A DNA stretch of 64,000 nt from Solicoccozyma terricola (lineage: Eukaryota > Basidiomycota > Tremellomycetes > Filobasidiales > Piskurozymaceae). A model generated the notes under the pieces. The model was not told the DNA's origin, searched no databases, and saw only the letters and a program-made list of their open reading frames with translations. The stretch is from the NCBI GenBank assembly GCA_001600875.1, contig BCLD01000012.1, positions 556,287 through 620,286 of the forward strand. Reading direction: 5' to 3'. Numbering within the stretch: position 1 is the first letter of the stretch; the number at the start of each line of letters is the position of its first letter. Below, in pieces: positions 1 through 10,800 of this stretch. A program made the position numbers and the translations under genes.

Positions 1-151
1 TACCATCACCATCAACGCTTTCCTTCCCCTTGTTTGTCCAACTTCACATCGCGTGGGTCACCGACAAGTACGCGCCGCGGTTTCGGCGTTGCCGGGGGTC
101 TTCTCTGGCCCTCAGTTCATATTCAAACGCGGCGGTCATCATCAGCGAATT

Positions 152-251
152 GCCGGCATAGCTCAGCTGGGAGAGCGTACGACTGAAGTTCAGTTTCAAT
201 TGCCCTCCGGGTGCTATCGTACGGTCGCTGGTTCGATCCCGGCTGACGGCA
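152..251 (+). tRNA. tRNA-Phe (anticodon GAA) with a 27-nt intron
   Basis: A full cloverleaf can be folded: D arm GCTC/GAGC, anticodon stem TACGA/TCGTA around a seven-base loop, T arm GCTGG/CCGGC with loop TTCGATC, and discriminator A at 251. The anticodon GAA lies at 185-187. The intron runs 189-215, directly after position 37 as in eukaryotic nuclear tRNAs. Its 5' part TTCAG can pair with the anticodon loop, as expected for a splicing-endonuclease substrate. The acceptor stem has one G-A mismatch at pair 5:68. A run of six T at 254-259 is a natural RNA polymerase III terminator. Bases 1-151 upstream hold no recognisable feature. Confidence 0.93.
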
Positions 252-253
252 AG

Positions 254-259
254 TTTTTT
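254..259 (+). terminator. RNA polymerase III T-run terminator of the tRNA
   Basis: Six consecutive T start three bases after the tRNA discriminator base, on the coding strand. This is the standard Pol III stop signal. Confidence 0.75.
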
Positions 260-334
260 GCACTGTTTCCTGGTTTTGCTTTTTTGCGCACCCACGTGAT
301 ATTTGGTGTCTCGGATCGACCAAGATCCCGTAGA

Positions 335-1919
335 ATGCTATGGGACACCACTCTGCCCGCCGACGTCCAGCTCCGTCATGAGCACATAGGGCCAATAAAC
401 GCTTCATCCCAACCTACCCCTCCGGCAAGCGAGTCCGCTCTCCCAATGTCACCGACCCCGACCCCTCCATCACCCGGATCTCCACCACATCATAACCGAG
501 AACCCTCCTCTCCCGTGCTCGTCTCCCCACTGCCTTCATCAGCCAAACTCCTCGAAGAAGGCTCCGCAGCATCATTACAAGAATTTCAACGTCAGACACT
601 TCAACTGAAGCGACAGAAAGAGCTAGCAGAGGCATTGCTGGAAGATGAAAGAATAGCGGAGAAGAACAAGGCCAGGCAGGCAGCTGGGACTTGGACGAGA
701 TTGGTGGCGGGAAAGGGAAAAGCCCAGCAGAATGTATCGAAGTCGGTTGGGGTGGGTGGAGACGAAACCAAGCCTTTTCAGAAGCCACCCAATGCCTACG
801 AGCTGTATGCTGCGATTGACAGGAAGGATTTGGCGTGAGTCGGCAAGTGCTGGCGGTACATCTTTGATTGCCTATACTGACTTGCTTCCTCAACGCCTAC
901 CAGCTACATCATGCGTGTAAGAGACCACGCTTTCCCTCTACTGCTGCAGAAGAATGCAGGCGAGTTCCCGATCGTATACGCCTCGCGGATCGGCAAGTCG
1001 CATAAAGGTGAGAAGCAATCGATTTGAAAGGAACAATCGATCGCCTGCTGACGAACGCCGTTTACAGATATTGCTATCATCATTATCGGCGCACTGTCAA
1101 GGTATTTCCGATGCCAATCACGCTCGCGAACCCGCCACTAACACCCTTTGTCCGCGCTAGATACGTCAACCACCTCGACGAAGAGGACTTTCACAAACGG
1201 GAGACGCTGAATATTTTGCGCATGCTGCGGACGAATGTGAATGCAGCTGTGTCCCACGTGTGCTGCAAAGACACTGATCACATACATTCTTCCCTCATCA
1301 CCCTCAGCTAAAGCTCGCTATCGATGCTTCCCTCCTACCCACATCCGACTCCTCCCTCCTCTCCTCATACCTACAAGTCTTGATCATGTCCGAAGGCGAC
1401 TCTTTTCTACACAAGACGGTTCACGATCTCACACTCACCTTCCGTGCCTCCGAGACCGATAACACCGCACGACCAGTCTCGCAAGCTCAGCGTGTTGTCA
1501 CAGAGTTCTGCACGAAAGAGCTCAAGTCGTTCGATGGGTTCCGTGAAGGACAGCTCGGCGTCCAGCAGTACATCTCGAATGCAACTATGGATTTGATAAT
1601 CATGGCTGTATGGAGACTGGTATCGGATCTACTGAATGTGCCAGCATTACCAGTGAGTATAAAGCCCCGCTAGCGAAGCCAGTCAGCTGGCTCATCTCCC
1701 TCCGCCCACCGATAGACATACGCCTTTGCACGAGATCAGCGAACATTCACTCTCTTCTCCGAGGCAATCGACCAGTATCGCTCGCAGATCCAGAGCAAGG
1801 CTCCAGGTCGACTCAAGCGGCAGATTGAGATCGCTCAGACAATCTGCGAAGACACACATACCAGCATACACGATCGAGTAGAGAAGCTGCGAGAGGCGTT
1901 TGACAGCCCAGCTCAATGA
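335..1919 (+). CDS. Conserved fungal protein of unknown function, six exons
   Basis: Exons: 335-834, 904-1007, 1068-1101, 1161-1236, 1308-1652 and 1716-1919. They join in frame to about 420 residues. The first 130 residues are Pro/Ser-rich and then charged. The rest is a compact, conserved-looking helical domain that begins near PPNAYELYAAIDRKDL and includes LQVLIMSEGDSF and a basic C-terminal helix. The segment around FPIVYASRIGKSHKDIAI has ankyrin-like spacing, but I cannot confirm a repeat. I do not recognise the family by name and assign no function. The start is the first in-frame ATG after the tRNA; another in-frame ATG lies at 446. The fourth donor could instead be 12 nt downstream. 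Confidence 0.75.
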
Positions 1920-2267
1920 TAATGACAACGACAAACGTAAATGACGACTCTGGGTGTAATGATAGGTTGTAAAAAGAAAGCTTTCTCATATCGAGGGTGA
2001 TAAGTAATGATACAAACACAAGCTAAACTCTGACATTACGCTGAGTTCTCCCGAAAAAGTTGATAGGAAGGGGGCCAGCAAGGAGCGCATACCACAAATG
2101 TGTGGCTTGAGAGGTTCGAAAACAGTGAGGATTTAGGGATTGATGGATGCCATTCGCCGACTGCAAGTCATCGAGAAGCATCGTGAACAGTTGGAGCATA
2201 CGGCTGCGACAGAATCAGGGGGAGAGGGGGGAGAGGTGGGGTGGATGAGGGTAGGGTGATCATTGCA
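1920..2267. other. Convergent intergenic region
   Basis: This is the space between two genes that end toward each other: the conserved protein stops at 1919 and the G-alpha gene at 2268. No ORF with splice support or repeat was seen. It probably holds both 3' ends. Confidence 0.5.
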
Positions 2268-4175
2268 TCACAGAATGCCGCTGTCTCGCAAAGCGTTTTG
2301 CAAGATGGTCTCCTTGACGGCTGCAAAGACGAGTCGGATCTGTGAAATATCAAATTGGCTCAGCAAACATGGAGGCTCTAGGTTTTCCCATTCCGAGGCC
2401 ATGTCATCTCACATTTGACGTATCTGTCGCTTGAGTGAGATGTGGGTAGACACTGAGCCTCGCTCTATTCGTCTGGGTGAACCTCCACAAGATGTATTTG
2501 GCTGCCTTGTTGATATCGGGTCCGCCTGAAAACCGTTATTTCGATTCAATTCATGCCTCTCACCGCCTCGCGCTCTTTTGCCCGCAACTCACCAGTATAC
2601 TCTGGGAAGTATTTTTCCAGCGGCGTCTTGGCGAGCTTCATCTTGAACACGTCTATCTTGTTGAGGAAAAGGATGACGGACGTGCGTAGGAACCAACGTG
2701 AATTGATGACAGATTCGAACAGGACCAGGGATTCTTGCATTCGATTCTGTCCGCTTTCCTCGAGAAGTACCTGGTCGTACTCGCTTAGAGCAACGCAGAA
2801 TATGATCGACGTGACAGCCTCGAAGCCTGTTACGTGGAAAATAGAGACATATTCAGACGTCCACTCCTTTGCCGAAAATCAATCCGTGACTCACAATGAA
2901 TCCATTTCTTCCTTTCAGAGCGTTGACCACCGACGTCGAACATGCTGTGAGTGGAATCCGAGAGATCATGGTCAGACTCGCCCCTCCCACATCCCACAAC
3001 TCTCCCGGAACGCACTGTATACTCAGGACACCCATGTTGAATCGCGTCTCGCTTATTCCAGTCGTCTTCGTTCTTGCACGGAGGACATCCGCCTCGTCGG
3101 GAATGTAATCCGGTGACCCTATCCGCCGCACATGTTGGAAGAAACTGGAGGGGGGGAGGGGGAGAGGGGGGATCAGCGTGGCTCCAGTTGTATATATTAT
3201 ATCGCCACAAAACACTCACTAGGTCGCCGAGTCCATCAGGTAGAACTCGCTACTACGGTCCATGACGCTTGGGATGATCGGATCATGCCATAGACTCTCG
3301 ATAGCTAGAGCTATTTCCGGTGAAAGAACGTTGGACGGGTCGGAGTCGATGCGATATTCGAGAATGACGTCGGCGTTGATCTGGAAACGAATGATATGGG
3401 AAGTATGTTTTCAGTATGTCGACACCCAACATTAAGTTTTCATCATATATCATACTGACCCTATTGGCTGGATCTTCTGGATCTACTCCAAGCTTCCTGC
3501 ATGCCAGGATGATTGCTTGAGCCGAGTCAATCAAATTCTTGTATCTGAGAAAATCGAAGCGAAAAGAGTTTAGATGAGTTTACAGCCCAACTCGGTTATT
3601 CATATGGGGAAACACTCACACTATCAATCGGAAGTTTAACAGTTCCTCCTTCGAGTACCCGTTCTGATGAATGATTTTCATCTGCTTCACGATCGTTGAC
3701 TTTCCTGACTCTCCCGAACCTGTTTCATCCGTATACATCATCCCAACAACCGTCAGCTATCGCTTGTCCTTTTTTTTTTTTCATCGAGCTCATCATTTCA
3801 GACTTCCCACCCCCCCCCCCCCCCCGGACCCCCCGCGAAACAAAACAATCACTCACCCAATAACAAGATCTTACATTCCTTTTTGAACTTTCTGCTATCT
3901 TCCTCGATCTGCTTATCAATCGCATAACTCCGATCTCTCTGTGCTTTCGTCGGTTGAATTGCAAAGTTATCCGCATCGGTCCCACTTGCAACAGCGAGAC
4001 CTCCTGATCTTGCAGATGTACTGGCACCACCTGATACTCCAGCATCTCCTGCTTTCCCATTTGCGAGATCTGACGCTGGTGATTTTCCTTTAGATGCGGA
4101 GGTATTGGTAGTTGTCGTTGTGTTGGAGTTGTTGGAGGGTGGAGAGGTGGATGAAGATGACATGCATGAACCCAT
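2268..4175 (-). CDS. Heterotrimeric G-protein alpha subunit (fungal cAMP/class III-like)
   Basis: Nine exons (4175-3857, 3719-3620, 3544-3460, 3380-3220, 3144-3016, 2944-2895, 2826-2593, 2525-2413, 2339-2268) join in frame to about 420 residues. All G-alpha motifs are present: P-loop GSGESGKST split across intron 1, switch I R-x-K-T-T-G, switch [18 protein letters not shown] (as FLNKIDVFK) and TDTSN near the end. The N-terminus MGSCMS fits N-myristoylation at Gly2 and palmitoylation at Cys4. The C-terminus DSGIL has no Cys four residues from the end, unlike Gi-type subunits. This resembles fungal class III subunits that signal to adenylyl cyclase, but class is inferred from the tail. A low-complexity Ser/Asn/Thr/Ala insertion of roughly 70 residues follows the lipidation site. 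Intron 1 contains a 16-C run. Confidence 0.95.
3810..3825 (+). repeat. Homopolymer C16 inside G-alpha intron 1
   Basis: Sixteen consecutive C on the + strand, which is a G run on the strand of the gene. It sits between exons 1 and 2 of the G-alpha gene, next to a T tract at about 3770-3781. Confidence 0.9.
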
Positions 4176-5914
4176 GTTGGGCGAAAATGTGTGTTGTATG
4201 ATATCCGAGGAGTAGTGGCTGGTGAGGGTGGAAGAGTACGTTTGGAGATTTAAAAAGAAAAAGAAAAACGATCTGGCTTTTGCTTGATCTTTTCTTTCGA
4301 GTCGTTCGGAAAGAGTGGTGGTGATTACCCGTCCACGTGGTTCCTAGCAATCTGGTGTTCGAGATGGGTGTGGTTTTGCTGGTGACAGCGATTGATTGGT
4401 TCTGACTCACGTCTTTCCCTGTTCTTGCGAAATTGTATTTGTCTTGCTATTCAGAGTTGGAACGTCGGGGCCCGTTTCGTGCGAGAGGGGGGGGGGGGGG
4501 GGTTTGGAGTTGAGATATTCGTTCCTTTGTTGGAGAACGCGGAGACGAAGATGGAAGGATGAAAATTGGTGACAGTCGGTCGGTCTGCGCAGATAGATTT
4601 CCGTGCAACACGATACACTGTGTGTTTTGCCAACAAAATGTCACCTCGTCCGACTGAGTTGGGATCCGATTCTTGGGAGATTATCGACTCGGGATTTTCA
4701 AACCGTCCAATCCGTCAGTGGGAGGAAGGGTTACCCGAGGTAAAAGGTCGTGTGATATGATGGGATGTAGAGCAAGGAACTCCTAGACAGAATGTCGTAC
4801 TCGGATTAGTTGTCCTGTCGAGATGAATAGATAGAAGAGTTGGGATGGGACCGGGTGCAACGGGGTTTTTCCACGCGATGTGACTGCTGGCGAAGAAGTC
4901 GGTGGATCTGGGTGTTGTGCGACTGGTGTTTCCCAACGTTGGTTTCCCCTACGTCCCACGGTGTCGCTGTCCAATTGGTGCCAGCGACAGCAACGGTTGG
5001 TAAGGAACTCCCTGGGTTGGTAGTTGTTGTTGGTAAACTTGAGATGTTGCCAGTCTTGGTAAAGCGCGACTTGTTGACAGTCGGACTCGAGGGTATCGGA
5101 TCGGATGCAGGAGAAAGATCCAGAGCCAATCCAAGTTCTGTCGCAAGTCTGTTCACCAGGTATACTCCAATCTGGTAGGTAGAGATGAGAGAACGATGCA
5201 AAGCGAAACGTGGGTGGAGAGAGGCTTGATGGGGTCTGCCTTTCCCGGGAAATTAATTGCCCTTGGATGTAGTCGAGATTGAGTTGAAATGTTGGACAAG
5301 GGGAGCTGCTCGACTGGATCGGGGTGTAAGGTGTGCCGGGTCCCGGTGCACCGTAAGAATGAAAAGCAGCGGTATAGACCCAGTTGGCTCGATGGATGGA
5401 TGGGATGAGATGTGTCAAGGGCAAGCAGGGATACTTGTCAATATGGGCCTCCTCGTCGTCCTCGTCCTCGTCCTCCCCTCCCCCCAACAGCCGGGCGAGC
5501 AGGAATTTCCTTCCTTAAGCCACTGTTCAAGCCACTCGCATACTTTATTTCCGACACCCCTGTAGGTGGGCATGCATGTGCCGTGTAGTGCTCTGTGCTG
5601 CCCACCACTGGCCCACCCACTGGCCCCAGCAGAGCAGTACCAGCAGGAATCAACCGGAAATAATAATAATTAAAGCTCTGGCGCTCTTAAATTCTGCGTC
5701 CGCCGCCCTAAACATGGACAGTAAAGGTATTGACTGTATTTCAAGTAGGTGGGAGACACAACGATCAGCCAAGATCTACACTAGGGTTGCTACAGAGTCC
5801 CACTCGTGGACTTTGATCACCTCGGACTCTAGGTCCGGCTATTATTCTAAGATTTAACAAAAGTCGGAAAATGAATCCATGAATGGGAATCGACCTAGCC
5901 CCCTTCCTCCTCCT
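4176..5914. other. 1.7-kb non-coding stretch, probable G-alpha promoter and leader
   Basis: No reading frame here shows splice support or family resemblance. The minus strand just upstream of the G-alpha start is pyrimidine-rich and full of short out-of-phase ORFs, as in a long 5' leader. A G16 run lies at 4487-4502. The left part probably holds the G-alpha promoter and leader. The right end (about 5650-5914) lies past the 3' end of the membrane-protein gene and contains a short A/T-rich block near 5660. Confidence 0.45.
4487..4502 (+). repeat. Homopolymer G16 upstream of the G-alpha gene
   Basis: Sixteen consecutive G on the + strand, in the putative leader/promoter of the G-alpha gene. Confidence 0.9.
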
Positions 5915-7640
5915 CTAAATTCCCTTCATGTTCGTAGTCAACCTCTCCCACTCATCCTCGTCCTCCCTCGTCAATGCCTTCCCCTTCCCTTTCATCCACT
6001 TACCTCCAGTTGTTGTCTTCCCGTAGTTGGATGTTGGTTGTGTCCCCGGCACTTCTACCCCGACCTGCACATCGGTAGGGTTGAACCCTCGTGGTCGTGG
6101 TGGTACTGTCGGTGGAAACGGTGGAAACGGTGGAACCGGCGGCGATGTAGAGGCATCGCTGACAGGATCAAATGTAGTATCGTCTGCATCCTGGCATTGC
6201 GTCAATACGACCTGCCTACTTGTCCCGAAGCCGTCCTCGGCAAGTGAAGGTTCCTTCGAAGCTGGGGGTTGCTTCGTCCTGCTCTCACTCCGAACGAGTT
6301 GATGAGGTACAAATGTCGGTGAATCACTGGAATCAATCAAGAATGAGACTGTCGCTTTCCCTTTCCCCTTTTTCCCAGTACTAAGAGCAGATGGTATCGC
6401 ATATGGCAACATTGTATTTTCACACCCGTCCTCTGCAGACGGGAGACGTTGCGGATTGAGAGGAGGTGGGTTGACTGTGGTTTTCGTCGGGAAGCGGGTG
6501 AGGACGAGAGGTAGTGGAGGTGGTGGAGGTGGTGCAGAGGTCGTAGCAAGAAATTCTTCAGGCCAATCAGACGTCGTCTCGCTGCCATGAGATGCTCTGT
6601 CACTAGGTATAGTAGGATGTGGTGAGGGTTGATGGCGCGCGGGTGGCAAAGGGAAGCGTTCAGGGTATCGAGAGCCAACCTGATCACCAATAGGAGGTTG
6701 GTACCACTATAAGTCAGGCTATCCCCCTTGCCATACCTTCCCACGGACTCACGTCGGTTCCCAGGACCAATATATCCTCTCGTACAGATGTATCATTATC
6801 GCGATCTCTTCCCCTTACACCAATCGGGAACCTCCATTGAACCAATTCGGATATTGCATTATTAGTAACTGGTATCGGTGACTTCTCAACGTCTGCGATA
6901 TCCCCTTCCCAGTTCTCTATCTCCTTTTCTTGCCAAAACACCGAGCTCGAGTGCGGTTTCCCTTCATTGCGCTCCTTCCGTCTTCGCCACCACAAGTATA
7001 AAAGACCTAAAGCGAGACTCGATCCAATAGATAGAACTACGGCGAGAGCTACCACGATTCCGTGAGATGCGGGAGCCTTACCGCTATCGTTCGTGGTGGA
7101 CGGATCAAATGTCAAGTTCAAGGCAGTCGAAGATACGAAAGTGGAAGGTACGAGATCCGTCGCAAGAATTGTAGGTCCAGAGGAAGGGGTGGGCGTTGGC
7201 GTGGCGAAAGGTTCCGTCGTAGTACTATATGCAGAGTCGACGTGAGATGTTTCTGCGTTATCAAGACTCGAGAATGTTGTCGCCTCTTTATATGAGGAGG
7301 AGGTAGCTATGGGTATTGGGGTGATGACTCTCGTTGCAGCAGTGAACGGTTCAAAGGATACAGTCGAAACAACGCATTTCGTCCAGAAGACGGTTGTGAC
7401 ACCTCGAGTCTGTACCACTTCCGACTCGCTGGCCGGCAATGTGATTGTAGTATATGGCGTGGTGGTCAACGCCGTTGGTCGTTTGTCAGCGTTGCAATTC
7501 AAGTTCCAAAAGTGACATCGCTCTTCCGTTGGGCGGACCACGATGATGGTTGGCGCGAGCTGGCTGGTGATTGTCCTCGCAGGCAAGGTTATTATCGAAG
7601 TCACCTCTGCGGATCTGATCAATGAGATGGTGGAGCACAT
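5915..7640 (-). CDS. Single-pass membrane protein with Ser/Thr-rich ectodomain
   Basis: Two exons (7640-6753 and 6706-5915) give about 559 residues. The first ~190 residues are Ser/Thr-rich and contain Cys in the patterns RCHFWNLNC and KCVV, as in a glycosylated extracellular domain. One transmembrane helix follows (HGIVVALAVVLSIGSSLALG onward), ended by the stop-transfer RRRKER. The ~350-residue tail is Pro-rich and disordered, ending in Lys/Glu-rich segments. No signal peptide is visible at this start. An upstream exon at 7798-7726, joined through an intron with GTAAGA donor and CTAAC branch site, keeps the frame and would add 25 residues, again without an obvious signal. The architecture resembles fungal wall-sensor or mucin-like proteins, but I recognise no family. 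Confidence 0.7.
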
Positions 7641-7875
7641 GCCTGGAAAGCTGGCAACTCCTCAATACCACAACATGTTGAGAAAACCTAGCTTAAAGCG
7701 AGTTAGGTGCAGGTGGATGTCTTACATGAGAATGGCCTAATCATACAAAGGTGCCAGATCTTCAGCTGTAGATCAATCGGACTTGCGATTCTAACCATTC
7801 TTCTGCAACCATGCTGTGCATCATCGGAACATCGATAGGACATCGGCATGTTTCAGGGAGAAAAGTACATCTCCG

Positions 7876-10800
7876 CTAATCCTCTCGTGCGTCCTTTGAA
7901 GGCAAAGGTGGTGCGGTGGGTCTACGGAAGATCTTGCTTCGCAACGTACCCTTTGCTTCATCCAAAGAGTTTGCCCGTGTGCTGACGTTGGAAGCTGACC
8001 CAGACTCTTTGCTGAAGAAGTTCGCCATAGCTGACCACAAAGCCAGACCGCCCAGATGTACGGATGGATCCACCATTCGATCCGCCTGTCGCGCAAGCGT
8101 CCGTGCCTCGGACTGCATGAGGATAGCCGTCAACTTTGGGAAATTCCCCACGAATAAGAGAATGAGCCACGTACTGTGTCTCTGCGTGCAATGATGGCCG
8201 TCGGAGGTGGCCTCTCGCCGTTCAATGCCCAAGTCCACGAGAACTCATTTTCGAACAAGTAATGACTCTCATCAAAGTCCCCTTTCGCATCCTCTTCTTT
8301 CTTACGGCGAAGGAAGTCTTCCCAACGCTCGGACGTCTTGTTCGCATCGAGCTCGGCTCTATCGCGCGCATAAAACTATATCAGTAGATGCTGCGGCACC
8401 GGTGACAGTCCTGTAGACTCACTGCTTGAGATGCTTTATTCGACGCTTGGCGATGCGGCGAGCAGTGTGGGCATATTTATGGTTCCAAAGTTGCTGTCAT
8501 CGAGGATGTCAAGGTCACCGTCAGCGTCACGCCAAGATGATATTTAACAATTCTTCCCACCTGGCCGTTCAGATACCTCGTCGCCTGTGAAGGGTCAATC
8601 AACGGTCAATCAACTTCCAAGGTCGAGACATTATCAGCGCCCGCTCACCGGTCCTTCCTTTATCACGCCAATCTCATCCAATGAAATGTTCAACCCAGGT
8701 AAATCTGCGGGCGGCTCCAGAGGGCGACATTGACCACGCCCAGCCACTCGTTCACGGATCATATTGTCAATGTATGGGTCCCGGCCCTAAGAGACAATGA
8801 GTGAGCTATGGTAAAATTATCATCCTGTGTTAGTACATACCTCCCCCTTCGAGTAAACCAACGCATTCCCCGCGAAGCCTGGCGGAATATCTTTCGGCAT
8901 CTTGACTTCATCCACTGGCATGTACAGGTCATCGTCTGTGAAGCCTGATGCCGTCATAGACGGAGACTCTAGCTCCCCAGGTGGTGTGGTCAAGGGCGGT
9001 GTCATGCTCCCAGACTCGCTCATTGTGTCTACGTTGGCGCCTTCTGCATCGCTAACATCCGGTGTGCGATAACTAGATCTGCGAGACCGACCATTACCTC
9101 CTAGGATGTATGTTCGGAAGGTATCGCGAAAGCTGGATTGCCGAGACCGTTGACCCGACCTGACCGGTGATGCTACAGTATCCACGGCATCTACCGGTGA
9201 CAGAAGTTCCTTCTGATCCGAGGAACCTGGCAATGGGGCAGGCGCCAAGACCGGACTTGAGGTGACGACATTGATTGCGCTGATAGGACTCTCCCCGACG
9301 TCATTTGCCGGGACGACGAGCGGCCCACTTGCGGAGCGGGCTGGTAAAGGAGTATCCGCGATGCTGCCATCCCGGTGTGGATCTGGTGCGGAAGCCTGTC
9401 GGGACCCATGGTGCCCATTTACGGGGCTGAGGGATGATGGATGCTCAGTGGTAGCATAGCGGCAGAAGTTCGCAATAGACCTGTATGCGTGTTTGGCAGG
9501 CTGAGATGGAAAATGCAAACGTGAGACTTGGTATCGCTTGGGCATTCAGACTACACGCTCACCTCGCACATAGAGAATAGAGGAAGGACGTGGCAGGTGT
9601 CTGCGGTAGAATTTGTCAGCAAACGAACTTGAGGGGGGGGGGGGGGGTAGTATTCTTCCCCTTCACTGACTGTCGTAGATCTGCAGGTGTACCTGGGTTG
9701 GGCCGAAACGATCTTCGATGCCATTCAATGAAGGGCAGAGTTTTCTGACCGAGTCTTTCACGGGATACTCAGATGGTCTGGCAGCTTTGTGCGCTCTGAC
9801 ATTGGATGTGACATCAGATGATGGTGAAGAGAGCTTTCACTTGAGCGGACTACCCACACGTAGACGATCTCGTCCCTCAGAACCTCTTTATCTGAGGCGA
9901 TGATAAGTAGAGGTGGAAGCCCACCAAGATAGCCGAGTGCGGGCGATCTGGGCGCAAAGACACAATCAGAATCTCAACCTTACGAACGCAGAGACCAATC
10001 AACTCACACGAGTGGGTGAGCAAGTCTTGAGAGGGAAAGAAACAATGAAGAAAGTCATGAAAAAGCGAAGGCACTGGATGCACACCCCAGTACTCACTGA
10101 TCATTCGTACAGTAAAGCTGAATCTGACTGCGTATGACAACCTCTTGACCGTCGACTAAAAGCCTCAATGTATGTTGATCTGGCACAGCGGGATCTACGT
10201 AAGACGGCGCATGATTGTCATCTGTGGGTCCAGGGTGATGATCGACACCCTTCTCTGCGGCGGGATAAAGGGTAGATTCATGCTGCTTGTCCATCTGAGA
10301 TATCAAGAAGGCGCTCAGAAATCGGTATGAATGGCGAATAACTCCAAAGACCTGCACGTACGATATCACCTATGACCGTATCACCTCTGGCTGTCGTCTC
10401 CTCATTCTTGGATGGTCTATCCGCAGGGAAACTGGTGGCAGTGGGCACCTGAGTCTCGAGCGCATCAGGGCTGGGAGCATCCGAAGGCTCAGAGGTGTTC
10501 GCCAATTTCTTCTCAGCGTTGCGATTAAGAGCTTTGGCTGTACCCGGGCAAGGGACAAGTTCAATAGAGTGATTGTTTAGCAAGCAAACTGACATTCTCA
10601 CCTGACAGGCGATGTACGACCTCCGAGACCTTTTCTCGCAGCCTGTTTTGCATTTCTTCAACGAAATCTGGATTGGGTGGCGGCCAGAGCGTCGAGGGCT
10701 TATGTATGAAGCCATAAGGCGGACTGAGTTGAATGAGTCTATCAGTTCTTTTACTTGATTCTTAGGGCGGCGTCTGCGCCTCACATGATGTCTGTTGCAG

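Noticed and set aside
53..334. Extension of the first gene upstream through the tRNA
   Set aside because: The open frame runs through the tRNA by chance. The tRNA fold is far better supported, so the start was placed at 335.
4783..5487. A 234-codon minus-strand ORF upstream of the G-alpha gene
   Set aside because: The composition is that of a pyrimidine-rich leader, there is no splice or family support, and the overlapping frames are equally open.
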